Shown here in pieces: positions 1 to 8,260 of a stretch of DNA of 64,000 nt. The notes under the pieces were generated by a model. It was not told the origin of the DNA. It did not search any database and saw only the letters and a program-made list of their open reading frames with translations. Both the position numbers and the translations under genes were made by a program. Position 1 is the first letter of the stretch. Each line of letters begins with the position of its first letter. Origin of the DNA: Sorangium cellulosum. GTDB taxonomy: Bacteria; Myxococcota_A; Polyangia; Polyangiales; Polyangiaceae. The stretch is taken from contig NZ_CP012673.1 of assembly GCF_002950945.1 (NCBI RefSeq), forward strand, positions 11,856,501 to 11,920,500, read 5' to 3'.

Positions 1-116
1 AGCTTGCCGAGCCGCTTGTCGACCGCCTCGAGCGTGTGCCCCTGAGCCCCTTCGCCCAGGGCGCGCGTGATCACGTAGCGCCCGTCGCGCAACGCCTGGC
101 CCGGCTCGGAGCTCAT
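1..116 (-). CDS. Serine/threonine protein kinase, N-terminal fragment (runs off window)
   Basis: Only the first 38 or so residues lie in the window. Reading leftward from the ATG at 114-116, the protein begins MSSEPGQALRDGRYVITRAL and continues into a glycine-rich loop of the form GEGAQG, followed by a typical kinase beta-2 stretch. This is the nucleotide-binding loop arrangement of bacterial Hanks-type kinases (the usual form is GxGxxG). The gene is divergent from the SPFH gene at 255, with a 138-bp gap that must hold both promoters. Catalytic residues are outside the window, so whether the kinase is active cannot be judged. Confidence 0.72.
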   Translation of the reverse strand, partial: MSSEPGQALRDGRYVITRALGEGAQGHTLEAVDKRLGK

Positions 117-254
117 CGCGGGAGCGAGGGTACACCGCCCGGGCAGCGACACCAGCGCGAAGCCGCGGGAGCACGCCCGCGCGCGCTCGTCCGGGCGGGC
201 GCGCGCGCCGTGGCGGAGCTCCGGTCGCGGAGCGCTCTGCTAGAGTCGCAGGCG

Positions 255-1157
255 ATGTCCCTGGTCCTCGTCCTCCTCGCGGCGTTCGCGGTCACGTACC
301 TCCTGTCGGGGCTGCGGCAGATCAACCAGTGGGAGGCCGCGCTGCGCTTCACGCTCGGCAAGCTGACCGGCCGCGTGTCCCCCGGCGTGACGCTGTTCCT
401 GCCGGGGCTGCAGGAGCTCCGGCGCATCGACATGCGGATGAAGAACCGCGATCTGCTGCAGCAGATGGTGATCACCCGCGACAACGTGACCACGATGATC
501 GACGCGGTCATCTACTACCGGGTCATCGATCCGGAGAAGGCCACGCTGGCCGTGGAGAACTACGAGACGGCGATGAAGGACCGCGCGAAGGTCGTGCTGC
601 GCGACGTGGCGGGCGAGACGCGGCTCGACGAGCTGCTCGCGCACCGCGAGGAGGTCGCCGCCAAGGTGGGCGCGCAGGTCGAGGCGGTGGCGGCGTCGTG
701 GGGCCTGCACGTGGAGATGATCGGCCTGCAGGACATCGCGCTGCCGCCGCAGATGCAGGAGGTGCTCGCGAAGGGGGCCATCGCCGAGCGCGATCGGCGC
801 TACGTGGTCATCAAGAGCGAGGCCGACGTGGAGAGCGCGAAGAACTTCGCCGAGGCGGCGAGCATCCTCGCGCGCTCGCCCGGGGCGATGGAGCTCCGGC
901 GCTTCGAGGCGCTGGCGAACCTGAGCCAGGGCAACACCAAGGTGATCTTCGACCTCGCGAAGCCCTACGACGACGTGCGGCACGCGGCGGCGGCGATGGC
1001 GGAGGCGGCCGCCACCGAGACGAAGCCCGTGCGCGTCCAGGAGGGGCGCCACGCGATCGACGCCGAGGCGCAGCGCGAGGCCGAGGCGACCCTGGAGGCG
1101 GACGCCGCGCTCGAGGTGGAGCGGACCGCGCGGCGCGGGCGCCTGGGCGGGGCGTGA
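255..1157 (+). CDS. SPFH/Band 7 (stomatin-like) membrane protein
   Basis: A 300-residue slipin/stomatin-type protein. Residues 1-19 form a single hydrophobic anchor, directly followed by the SPFH domain (about 20-190), in which typical features can be read: GVTLFLPGLQELRRIDMR, then the VITRDNVTT and VIYYRVIDPEKA elements. A helical tail (about 195-300) contains the AIAERDRR turn usual in this family and ends in an Ala/Glu-rich stretch. Members scaffold membrane microdomains or act with NfeD-type proteases; no nfeD is next to it. The reading frame is open back to position 36, but the ATG at 255 places the membrane anchor at the N terminus as in other stomatins. It overlaps the next gene by 4 bp, so the two are probably co-translated. 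Confidence 0.85.
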   Translation: MSLVLVLLAAFAVTYLLSGLRQINQWEAALRFTLGKLTGRVSPGVTLFLPGLQELRRIDMRMKNRDLLQQMVITRDNVTTMIDAVIYYRVIDPEKATLAVENYETAMKDRAKVVLRDVAGETRLDELLAHREEVAAKVGAQVEAVAASWGLHVEMIGLQDIALPPQMQEVLAKGAIAERDRRYVVIKSEADVESAKNFAEAASILARSPGAMELRRFEALANLSQGNTKVIFDLAKPYDDVRHAAAAMAEAAATETKPVRVQEGRHAIDAEAQREAEATLEADAALEVERTARRGRLGGA

Positions 1158-2128
1158 TCCCGGCGCTGACCGCGCTGAAGGCGGCGGCCGCGGCGCTGCT
1201 CGAGGCGCGCGGCCAGCGCGGCCTCTCCGCCCTGGTCGGCGGCGGCGAGATCGATCTCGCCGGGCCGCCCGAGCGGTGGACCCTGGGGTCGCGCGCGGTG
1301 AGCGCGTCGCGCCTCGCGCTGACCGTCGACGCGCCGGCGTTCGCGGCGCTCACGGCGGACGCGGCCCGCCTCGCGGCGGTGAGGGACGCGTTCGCGAGCG
1401 CGGTCCGCACGCCGGAGACGGAGCTCGCCGATCTGGCGGTGCTGCTGCGCCTGCCCGGCGTGGGGCGCGGGTGGAACCAGGTGTACCGGGAGGCCGCGCC
1501 GCGGGCCGCGCCGGAGCGGCCGCACCCGGACGAGGTCCTCGGCGGCGCGGCGGCGCTGGTCGAGGCCTCGGGCGACGCCCGGGGCGCGGCGATGCTCCGG
1601 CGCGCGCGGCTCGAGGCGGCGCAGGTCCCGAGCAGCGGCGGGGCGGCGCTGGTCCGCTGCGTCGTGCGGCTCGACCCGGCGGACCTCGCCGCGCTGGGCC
1701 GCGACGGCGAGCGCGCGGAGCGGCTGCGGCGCGCCGTGCGCAGCGCCGGGACACGCGCCGCCGAGGCGGTCGTGTCCGTGGAGCTCGCCGCGGCGCTCCG
1801 CCCGCTCGGGGCGGCCGATGCGCCGGAGGCGCGGCTCACGCGGGCGCTCGAGGCGCGCGGCGCCGTCGTGGTGCCCGTCTCCCGCGAGGAGGGAGGTCCT
1901 GGCGCCCGCGAGGAGGGAGGTCCTGGCGGCGGGGGCGTGGAGCTCGCCGTCGTGGCCTCCGGAGAGCTCCTGCGCGTCCGGATCGCGGCCGCCCCGGGGC
2001 GCGCGCGCGGCGAGGGCGGCTTCAGGGTCGAGGAGATCCGCGCGATGACGGTCGCCGCCCAGGACCTGGCGACGCCGGAGCGGGCCGGGGAGATCGCGGC
2101 GCTGCTCTGCGGGGGCGACCTCCCATGA
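1154..2128 (+). CDS. Hypothetical protein, translationally coupled to the SPFH gene
   Basis: A 324-residue Ala/Arg-rich protein with no fold I recognise. The GTG start at 1154 overlaps the stop of the SPFH gene (GTGA), which supports both the start and co-expression. No signal peptide or membrane span is visible. Around residues 244-259 the eight-residue unit REEGGPGA is repeated almost exactly, encoded by a 24-bp tandem duplication; it looks like a recent in-frame expansion in a surface loop. Codon usage matches its neighbours, and the strong G/C third-position bias supports a real gene. Function is unknown; a role linked to the SPFH protein is only an inference from coupling. Confidence 0.7.
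   Translation: MIPALTALKAAAAALLEARGQRGLSALVGGGEIDLAGPPERWTLGSRAVSASRLALTVDAPAFAALTADAARLAAVRDAFASAVRTPETELADLAVLLRLPGVGRGWNQVYREAAPRAAPERPHPDEVLGGAAALVEASGDARGAAMLRRARLEAAQVPSSGGAALVRCVVRLDPADLAALGRDGERAERLRRAVRSAGTRAAEAVVSVELAAALRPLGAADAPEARLTRALEARGAVVVPVSREEGGPGAREEGGPGGGGVELAVVASGELLRVRIAAAPGRARGEGGFRVEEIRAMTVAAQDLATPERAGEIAALLCGGDLP
1883..1930 (+). repeat. 24-bp tandem repeat, 2 copies, inside coding sequence
   Basis: Two 24-bp units (1883-1906 and 1907-1930) differ at a single base near the end. The unit length is a multiple of three, so the host gene stays in frame. Confidence 0.9.
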
Positions 2129-2205
2129 CGAGCGCGCCCGGGCGCACGCCGCGGGCGCGGCGCGGCCCCGCAGGAGCGCCGTCGTGAGGGCGGCGCGCCG
2201 CCGCG

Positions 2206-2868
2206 CTACGCCCCCGCGCCCGCGCGCAGGCCGGGCCCGAAGATGCGCCGGAAGGTCAGGTTGATGCGCGGCCCGGCGCCGCGCTGCTTCGGCACGCCGT
2301 GCCGGTAATGGTGCTGGGTGGTCCCGCCCATCACGAGCAGGCTCCCCCCGCCGAGATCCAGCTCGATCGCGGGAGCGTGCTTCCATGGACCGGCAGGCTT
2401 GAGCAGGAAGCGCCGCGGCGCGCCGAGCGACACGGAGGCGATCACCGGGTTCGGCCCGAGCTCCTTCTCGGCGTCGGCGTGGAAGCCCATCGAGTCGGCG
2501 CCGCTGCGGTAATAGTTCAGGAGCACGCTGTTGAACGCAGGGCTCGACGCGCGCGACGGCTCGACCTCGGGCAGCTCCGCGCACGTGGCCTCCACGCGCG
2601 CCTTGAGCGCGGCGAGCGGCGCCGACCAGGGCTCGGGCGCGAGCGTCAGCCCCGAGTAGGTGTAGACCGCGCCCGGGTCGCCGTACCATGCGGACAGCCG
2701 CGGCTGCAGGTGCTCGTTGCCGAAGAGCTTGATCTTGTCCTGTCGCCACGCGACCCCATCCCGCAGCGCCTCGAACAGCGCCTCCGCCTCGGCGCGCGGT
2801 AGCCAGGGGTCGAGGAGCGCGAACCAGCCGCCTTCGACGAGGCGCTCGACCCGCGTGAGCACGAGCAC
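2206..2868 (-). CDS. AlkB-family 2-oxoglutarate/Fe(II) dioxygenase
   Basis: A 220-residue protein of the AlkB superfamily, which oxidatively removes alkyl groups from nucleic acid bases using Fe(II) and 2-oxoglutarate. The Fe-binding HxD is at His130/Asp132 (MGFHADAEKEL), the distal histidine is most likely His190 within QHHYRHGVPK, and the 2-oxoglutarate-binding RxxxxxR is Arg201-Arg207 (RINLTFR). The NYY at 118-120 just before HxD and the length resemble the ALKBH2/3-like bacterial group rather than E. coli AlkB itself. It is convergent with the gene ending at 2128, with a GC palindrome between them. All catalytic residues are present, so it should be active. Whether DNA or RNA is the substrate cannot be said. 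Confidence 0.87.
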   Translation of the reverse strand: MLVLTRVERLVEGGWFALLDPWLPRAEAEALFEALRDGVAWRQDKIKLFGNEHLQPRLSAWYGDPGAVYTYSGLTLAPEPWSAPLAALKARVEATCAELPEVEPSRASSPAFNSVLLNYYRSGADSMGFHADAEKELGPNPVIASVSLGAPRRFLLKPAGPWKHAPAIELDLGGGSLLVMGGTTQHHYRHGVPKQRGAGPRINLTFRRIFGPGLRAGAGA

Positions 2869-2916
2869 CGACTAGCGCGCTCGCGGCGCGCGCGCCAGAC
2901 CGGGCCAGGAGCTCGC

Positions 2917-4545
2917 ATGGAGTTCGATCTCGTCATCTCGCGGGGGACGATCCTCGACGGGAGCGGCCAGCCGCGTTACCCGGCGGACCTGGGCCTCCAG
3001 GACGGCCGGATCGCGGCGATCGCCGGGCCAGGCGCGCTCGAGGGGAGGAGGGCGATCGACGCGAGCGGGCTCGCCGTCGCGCCCGGATTCATCGATATCC
3101 ACTCGCACGTCGACTGGCTGCTTGCCCTGCCCGATCACGCGGAGATCCTCGCGCCGATGGTCGCCCAGGGCATCACGACCGTGGTGGCCGGCAACTGCGG
3201 GCACTCCCCTGCCCCCGTCACCGACACGTCCATCCCGCTGGTGGAGCACGCCGCGGAGATCCTGAAGGATCGCGATCTCACGTATCCGTGGCGATCGATG
3301 GGCGAGCTCCTGGGCGCGCTCGAGGGCGGCGGGCTGCTCGTGAACGCGGCGCTCCTGGTCGGCCACGGCACGCTCCGCCAGGCCGTCATGGGCAACAGCC
3401 CCGCTCCCCCGAGCCCGGAGCAGCTGCGGCGGCTGTGCGCGCTCACGCGCGTGTCCCTCCGCGAGGGCGCGTTCGGCCTGTCGGCCGGGCTGGCCTACTC
3501 TCCCGGCGTCTTCGCGCGCAACGAGGAGCTCCTCGCGTTGCTCCGGACGGTGGCCGACGAGGGCTGTGTCTTCACGGTCCACGGCCGGGCCTACACGTGG
3601 GTCTCGCCCTTCTACAAGCCGCTGCTGCTCGGCCCGCCGCACAACCTCCGCTCCGTGCGCGAGCTGCTCGGCCTCGCCGAGCAGAGCCGCGCGAAGATCC
3701 AGCTCTCGCACCAGATCTTCATCGGCCGGCGCACGTGGCCCACGGCGCCCTGGGTGCTCCGCGCGATCGAGCGGGCGGTCGACCGGGGGGTCGACGCGGC
3801 GTTCGACGCGTTCCCGTACACGGCCGGCAACACGACCGTGAACGCGATCCTCCCGGCCTGGGTGCTCGACGACTTCCGCGCCCGCATCAACGACCCGGCC
3901 GTCCTGCGCCGGCTCCGGCGGGAGTTCGCCCTGTTCCGGCTGTTCCTCGGGCTCGACTACGCGGACATCCGGCTCCTCTGGGGCGCGGCGCCGGAGCTCG
4001 CGGCGCTCGAGGGGCTCGACTTCCGGGAGATCGCCGGGCGCCTTCGCCTGAGCGAGTTCGACGCCTACGTGCACGTCGCCCGCGTGAGCGACGGCAGGGC
4101 GCGGGTGCTCATCGACACGTACTCCGGCGAGGGCGAGCGCGACGAGCCGCTCCGGGCCGTGCTCTCGCACCCGCTATGCGCGTTCGAGACCGACGCGATC
4201 CTCACCCGGCGCGGCCGGCACAACCCGGCGTCGTTCGGCACCTTCCCGCGGGTCCTCGGGCGCTACAGCCGCGATCTCGGGCTGTTCCGGCTCGAAGAGG
4301 CGGTGCGCCGGATGACCGCGCTCCCCGCCGAGCGGATCGGGCTCCGCGACGTCGGGCGGATCGTACCCGGGCACTGGGCCGATCTCGTCGTCTTCGATCC
4401 GCTCACGGTCGCGGACAACACGACGCGGGAGCGCACCGACGCGCCGCCGTCGGGGATACGCGCTGTCCTGATCACCGGGGACGTGGTGGTGCAAGACGGC
4501 GCGCTGACGAGCAACGCGCGGCGGGGCCGGCTCCTGCGCAGGTAG
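2917..4545 (+). CDS. N-acyl-D-amino-acid deacylase family amidohydrolase (D-aminoacylase-like)
   Basis: 542 residues, the usual length for the D-aminoacylase branch of the amidohydrolase superfamily. The metal-binding HxH is His62/His64 (GFIDIHSHVDW), and the family-specific cysteine is Cys94 in AGNCGHS, corresponding to the Zn-bridging Cys of D-aminoacylases. An N-terminal beta-sandwich half (1-58) and its C-terminal partner, with GLRDVGRIVPGHWADLVVFD near residues 470-490, complete the fold. These enzymes hydrolyse N-acyl-D-amino acids, and some act on other N-acyl substrates, so the exact substrate is uncertain. The ATG at 2917 is divergent from alkB with a 48-bp gap. No transporter or racemase is adjacent. 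Confidence 0.85.
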   Translation: MEFDLVISRGTILDGSGQPRYPADLGLQDGRIAAIAGPGALEGRRAIDASGLAVAPGFIDIHSHVDWLLALPDHAEILAPMVAQGITTVVAGNCGHSPAPVTDTSIPLVEHAAEILKDRDLTYPWRSMGELLGALEGGGLLVNAALLVGHGTLRQAVMGNSPAPPSPEQLRRLCALTRVSLREGAFGLSAGLAYSPGVFARNEELLALLRTVADEGCVFTVHGRAYTWVSPFYKPLLLGPPHNLRSVRELLGLAEQSRAKIQLSHQIFIGRRTWPTAPWVLRAIERAVDRGVDAAFDAFPYTAGNTTVNAILPAWVLDDFRARINDPAVLRRLRREFALFRLFLGLDYADIRLLWGAAPELAALEGLDFREIAGRLRLSEFDAYVHVARVSDGRARVLIDTYSGEGERDEPLRAVLSHPLCAFETDAILTRRGRHNPASFGTFPRVLGRYSRDLGLFRLEEAVRRMTALPAERIGLRDVGRIVPGHWADLVVFDPLTVADNTTRERTDAPPSGIRAVLITGDVVVQDGALTSNARRGRLLRR

Positions 4546-4657
4546 GCCGGCCGCGGCCCGCGGCGTAGATCGCCGCGTTCAGGGCTCCGGCGCCCCGCCG
4601 TGAGCGCGGGGGTCACTGGTCGCGGGACGCCTCTGGCCCCACAGTCCCGGTCCTTTC

Positions 4658-5145
4658 ATGACGGCGAGCCCGACCTCCACGCGCAAGAGCCCCGGTTTCC
4701 TCGCCCTCATCCTCGGCGCGCTCACCGCGCTGGGCCCGCTCTCGATCGACATGTACCTGCCGAGCCTGCCAGCGCTGCAGCGCGAGCTCGGACCTGCGCG
4801 CTGGGCGTCATCCTCCTCGCCGTCGCGGTGAGCGGCTGGGGCGGGCTCGCCGCCGTCATCGGGTCGCTGTTCGTGTTCGTCGCGAGCCTCGGCTTCATCA
4901 ACTCCAACGCGACGGCGCTGGCGATGGAGGGTCAGGGCGCGCGCGCGGGGCTCGCCTCCGCCGTGCTCGGCTCCCTTCAGTTCGCGATCGCCGCCGGCGC
5001 GTCGTCGCTGGTCGGTCTCCTGAACGACGGCACCATGCGACCGATGGCGGCCGTCATGGTGGCCTGCGGCGCGGCCTCGTGGCTTGCGGACGCGGCGGCC
5101 CGGCGGCTCTCCACCGCCCCCGTCTCTGCCGGAGCCTCCGGATGA
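4658..5145 (+). pseudogene. Decayed Bcr/CflA-type multidrug MFS transporter
   Basis: Two pieces of one MFS transporter in different frames. From the ATG at 4658 the first frame gives an N terminus with the family hallmark ALGPLSIDMYLPSLPALQ, then runs into nonsense and stops near 4831. In another frame the C-terminal part follows from about 4798, with FVASLGFINSNATALAMEG and a matching last-helix region ending at 5145. Intact Bcr/CflA proteins have about 250-300 further residues between these blocks, so there has been an internal deletion of most of the gene with a junction near 4790-4800 that also shifts the frame. The product cannot be a working transporter. Confidence 0.82.
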
Positions 5146-5197
5146 GCTGCGCCGGGTCGAGGGAGCGCGCCGACGCCCCGGGACGCCCCGCTTCCGC

Positions 5198-5818
5198 TCA
5201 CCTCTGCGCCGACCGCTCCACGAGCCACTCCGGGTACCCCTTCGACTCGGAGCCCTCCAGCTGGAGGTCGAGCTGCTCCGCAAACACCTCCCGGCCGGCG
5301 GCGTAGAGCGCCTCGAGCAGGGTCTCCGGCGGGCCGAACGCCTCCAGCCCGAGCGTCCATGCCGCCGGCGCGTCGTTCCCGCCCACGAGCTCGACCCGGG
5401 TCAGCTCCACGCTGCACCCGGCCCTGAGCCGGCCCTCGCCCCTCGACTCGACGGGGCGACCGCGCTCCAGCCCGAACACCCTGAGCCGGCGCTCCTTCCG
5501 GAGCGTCAGCCATCCGCGCCCTTCGTCGTCGGCGTCGCTCGACGCGACGCACAGCTTCATCCAGCGCTCCAGCTCACCGAGGATCGTGGGAGCGAAGTGG
5601 ACGGGTCCGAAGGCACAGCTCCGGAACTTGGTCTCCAGGCTCGTGCTCTCGCGGCCGCCGCGCACCTTGATCCCGAGGTCGGCGCGCTGCGTCCGCACGT
5701 AGCGGTCGGTCCGCGGCTCCTCGGGGGGCACGCGCGAGAACCACGACGTCAGCCGCCGCACCCGGGCGTCCTCCGCGGACAGGAACCAGCGGACCTCGAT
5801 GCTCTCCCAGAACTTCAT
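5198..5818 (-). CDS. Hypothetical protein (possible CYTH-like fold)
   Basis: A 206-residue soluble protein that I cannot assign with confidence. The start at 5818 (MKFWESIEVRWFL) is chosen because GGGAGG stands six bases upstream; an in-frame upstream start at 5848 has no such site. The early pattern of charged beta strands, with YVRTQRADLGIKVRGG near residues 40-56 and Lys/Arg/Glu residues alternating along strands, is reminiscent of CYTH/triphosphate tunnel enzymes, but the signature ExExK motif is not clear. It is convergent with the decayed transporter. Treat as conserved-type unknown. Confidence 0.72.
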   Translation of the reverse strand: MKFWESIEVRWFLSAEDARVRRLTSWFSRVPPEEPRTDRYVRTQRADLGIKVRGGRESTSLETKFRSCAFGPVHFAPTILGELERWMKLCVASSDADDEGRGWLTLRKERRLRVFGLERGRPVESRGEGRLRAGCSVELTRVELVGGNDAPAAWTLGLEAFGPPETLLEALYAAGREVFAEQLDLQLEGSESKGYPEWLVERSAQR

Positions 5819-5986
5819 GCGTCCTCCCGTCCGTTGCGCTGACGGCACACGCGCCCCCGTCTCTGGGATGCCAGAAGACGGAAGCGCGTGCGCCGTCCGC
5901 GCCGCGGAGGGTAGATCAAACTGCGTCCGCCAGGGACTGAGTGGGCATCGAGCGAGCGGCGCGTCGAGGTGCCGCTCGTCCCGCGA

Positions 5987-6364
5987 TCACGCCCTCGATG
6001 ACGCCCGGAACGAATCCGAGACGACCTTCTTCGCGAAGTCGACGATCTGGTCCTTGGGAGCGTTCTGGATCGCGTACTTCACCACGTAGCCGCCGGCGAG
6101 GAGGGTGAGCTGGCGCAGGATCTTCGAGCTCGCCAGCACGCCGATCGCGAACGCCGCGCCGCCGATCGCGATCGGAACGATGTAGGGAACGTCCTTGACC
6201 TTGCTCTGGACGTCCTTGGCGAACTTCAACAACGCGTCGAGGCCCACGCCACCCTCGCCGCCCTGCGCCTGCTGCGGCTCCTGCGCGCCCGACTCCTGCG
6301 AGCCCCCCTCGTAGATGCCGTTCTTGTATCCGCCCGAAGTGTACTGGTCATTCCCCATGGTCAT
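5987..6364 (-). CDS. Small membrane protein of unknown function
   Basis: 125 residues. The first 40 are polar and rich in Gly/Gln/Glu and probably disordered. A hydrophobic region at about 60-95 (VPIAIGGAAFAIGVLA, then LTLLAGGYVV) can form one or two membrane spans. A short basic/acidic tail follows. The ATG at 6362-6364 is preceded by a GAGG; a second ATG two codons further (MGNDQ) is possible. No homologue is recognised. It stands alone between intergenic stretches. Confidence 0.65.
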   Translation of the reverse strand: MTMGNDQYTSGGYKNGIYEGGSQESGAQEPQQAQGGEGGVGLDALLKFAKDVQSKVKDVPYIVPIAIGGAAFAIGVLASSKILRQLTLLAGGYVVKYAIQNAPKDQIVDFAKKVVSDSFRASSRA

Positions 6365-6891
6365 AGCGCTCTACCTCGTCCTGAAAGGATCAGCCTTGTG
6401 GATGGCGATAGCTTCCGGCTCCATGCGAAGCACATACCAGCCTGAAGACCGTGGCGGCCGACGGGCGGCAAGGGCGGGCGCTGACGGCGCGCCCCGGCGG
6501 TAGCGTCGCCAGCGTGCGCTCGCGCTCGCCAGCGCTGGGGCAAGTTGGCCATGCGTGACAAATGATCCCGCCTCAGGCGCTCCCACGATGTTTGGTGAGC
6601 TGGAGCTGGGCGCAGGCGATGCGGCCCTGAGGGCAGCGCCGCGAGCGCGACGCCGAAGAGGGCGGACCGAGGCGAGGGCACGGTCGATCCGAGCAGGACG
6701 ACGCTGGCGTGGGTTATACAACAGGCCTCCGAGCGCGACCGGGGCGGGGTCGCGGAGGTCCCCGCCGTCGCGGTGCGCTCCCGGCGCGCGATTCGCTCCC
6801 GCGTGGCACGCCGCGCCTCCAGCGAGCAATGCGCCCACTGCGCGCGAGGAGCTCACCTGGACATACGTGTTGCCCGTCCCCGCGCGCTCCC
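6365..6891. other. Intergenic region, no gene seen
   Basis: 527 bp between the divergent small membrane protein and the decayed permease. Open frames here show no recognisable protein motifs. It should contain the promoter of the gene at 5987-6364. No convincing terminator or RNA gene is visible. Confidence 0.5.
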
Positions 6892-7240
6892 ATGTCCCTC
6901 ACGACGCTCCTGTTCGGTCGGCGGCTGGCTTCGGATGAAGCTGGCTTCGGATGAAGAGGACAAGGAACAGATAGGCCCGTTCTCCGGGGTCCCGGTCCTC
7001 GGCCTCGACGCGCTCGCTGCCGCGTCCTATGGCCCCGAGGCCGCGCTCACCGTGCTCCTTCCTCTCGGCGCGCTCGGCCTCCGCTACATCGTGCCGCTCA
7101 GCGCCCTGGTCATCGCGCTGCTGACGATCGTCTACGTCTCGTACCGCCAGACGATCGTCGCGTACCCGAACGGCGGCGGCTCGTACATCGTGGCCAAGGA
7201 GAACCTCGGCACCAGCGCCGGCCTCGTCCGGCGCGGGCGG
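6892..7240 (+). pseudogene. Truncated, frameshifted APC-superfamily permease
   Basis: The start at 6892 reads MSLTTLLFGRRLASDE, then a 16-bp tandem duplication shifts the frame. In the next frame the protein resumes with EDKEQIGPFSGVPVLGLDAL, followed by two hydrophobic helices and the conserved YPNGGGSYIVAKENLGTSAG. This is the N terminus (about 110 of 600 or more residues) of an amino-acid/polyamine-type APC permease. Similarity ends at about 7235, after GTSAGLV, and the sequence then runs straight into the 3' end of the convergent yvcK-like gene. So there are two lesions: a small duplication frameshift and the loss of most of the gene. Confidence 0.85.
6924..6955 (+). repeat. 16-bp tandem duplication causing a frameshift
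   Basis: Two identical 16-bp copies, GCTGGCTTCGGATGAA at 6924-6939 and 6940-6955. Removing one copy joins the two permease frames exactly, giving ...RRLASDEEDKEQIG.... The duplication is therefore the inactivating event or one of them. Confidence 0.93.
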
Positions 7241-7256
7241 GCTCGCCCTCAGGGGC

Positions 7257-8216
7257 TCACCACCACGACCGCTCCCGGGCGAGCTCGGCGATCGCGGCCG
7301 AGAGCTTGTGGGGATCGTGGCGGATGAGCTTCCCGCCGAACAGCAGATCGGCGGGGACGAGGAGGTCGGAGCTGAGCCGCCTGTCCGGCGACGTCACGAC
7401 CGGCTCGGAGCCGGCCGAGGCGTACTCCAGGAGGCTCGCGGACGGCCAGACATCGTTGTAGAGCACGGCGTCGAGCCGGGCCTCGCCGAGGTACATCGCG
7501 ATGGTCCCCACGAAGTCCTCGACCGTGTAGCCCGGGGTCTCGTTGGGCTTCGTCATCAGGTTGCACACGTACAGCGCGCGGGCGCGGCTCGCCGCGATCG
7601 CCTCGCGGACCCCTTTGACGAGGAGGTTCGGCACGAGGCTCGTGTAGAGATCGCCCGGGCCGACGATGATGAGATCGGCGTCGGCGATCGCGTCGAGCGC
7701 CGCCGGATACGCGTGGGCCTCGGGGTCGAGATAGACCGAGAGCACGGGCGCATCGAGCATGTCGGCGAGGTTGTCAATGGACGCCTCCCCGCGGATGGTC
7801 CGGTCGTTCTCGAGGTGCATGACGAGATCGACGTGATCCATCGTGACGGGGAGGACGCGGTTCTCGACGGAGAAGATCTCGTGCAGGCGCTCGACGGTGA
7901 GCGGGAGCGAGCCGGTGATCTCCTGCACCGCGGTGAAGATCAGGTTGCGCAGGGTATGCCCGCCGAGGCTCCCCGAGCGGAAGCGGTGGCCGAGCAGCTC
8001 CTTCAGCGCCTCCGGGTGCGAGGAGAGGGCGACGAGGCAACGCGTGAAGTCGCCGGGAGGCAGGAGGCCGTATTCGTCCCGGAGCCTGCCGGAGCTCCCG
8101 CCCGAGTCCATCATGGTCACGATCGCGGTGATCCGGGCGCTCAGGTCCCGGAGGCCCGTGAGGAGCGTGTAATGGCCAGTCCCCCCTCCCACGGTCACGA
8201 TCTTCGGCGTCGCCAT
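7257..8216 (-). CDS. yvcK: YvcK/CofD-like protein (gluconeogenesis factor family)
   Basis: 319 residues. The N terminus IVTVGGGTGHYTLLTGLR (7-23) and MDSGGSSGRLR (36-46) are the nucleotide-sugar/phosphate-binding signatures of the YvcK branch, and ADLIIVGPGDLYTSLVPNLL lies near 205-224. YvcK proteins bind UDP-sugars and are needed for growth on gluconeogenic carbon and for peptidoglycan homeostasis in Bacillus and Mycobacterium. The rapZ and whiA neighbours common in Gram-positives are absent. It lies 44 bp downstream of the methyltransferase on the same strand and may be co-transcribed. The gene ends against the truncated permease, whose deletion junction is only about 20 bp away. Confidence 0.87.
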   Translation of the reverse strand: MATPKIVTVGGGTGHYTLLTGLRDLSARITAIVTMMDSGGSSGRLRDEYGLLPPGDFTRCLVALSSHPEALKELLGHRFRSGSLGGHTLRNLIFTAVQEITGSLPLTVERLHEIFSVENRVLPVTMDHVDLVMHLENDRTIRGEASIDNLADMLDAPVLSVYLDPEAHAYPAALDAIADADLIIVGPGDLYTSLVPNLLVKGVREAIAASRARALYVCNLMTKPNETPGYTVEDFVGTIAMYLGEARLDAVLYNDVWPSASLLEYASAGSEPVVTSPDRRLSSDLLVPADLLFGGKLIRHDPHKLSAAIAELARERSWW

Positions 8217-8260
8217 CGGGGCGAGGGTATCACGCGGCGGCGCGGCGCCGACACCGGCCG

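Noticed and set aside
329-1153. Long open frame overlapping the SPFH gene
   Set aside because: It is a shadow frame of high-GC coding DNA, with Arg/Gly/Ala-only composition; only the part from 1154 onward is a real gene.
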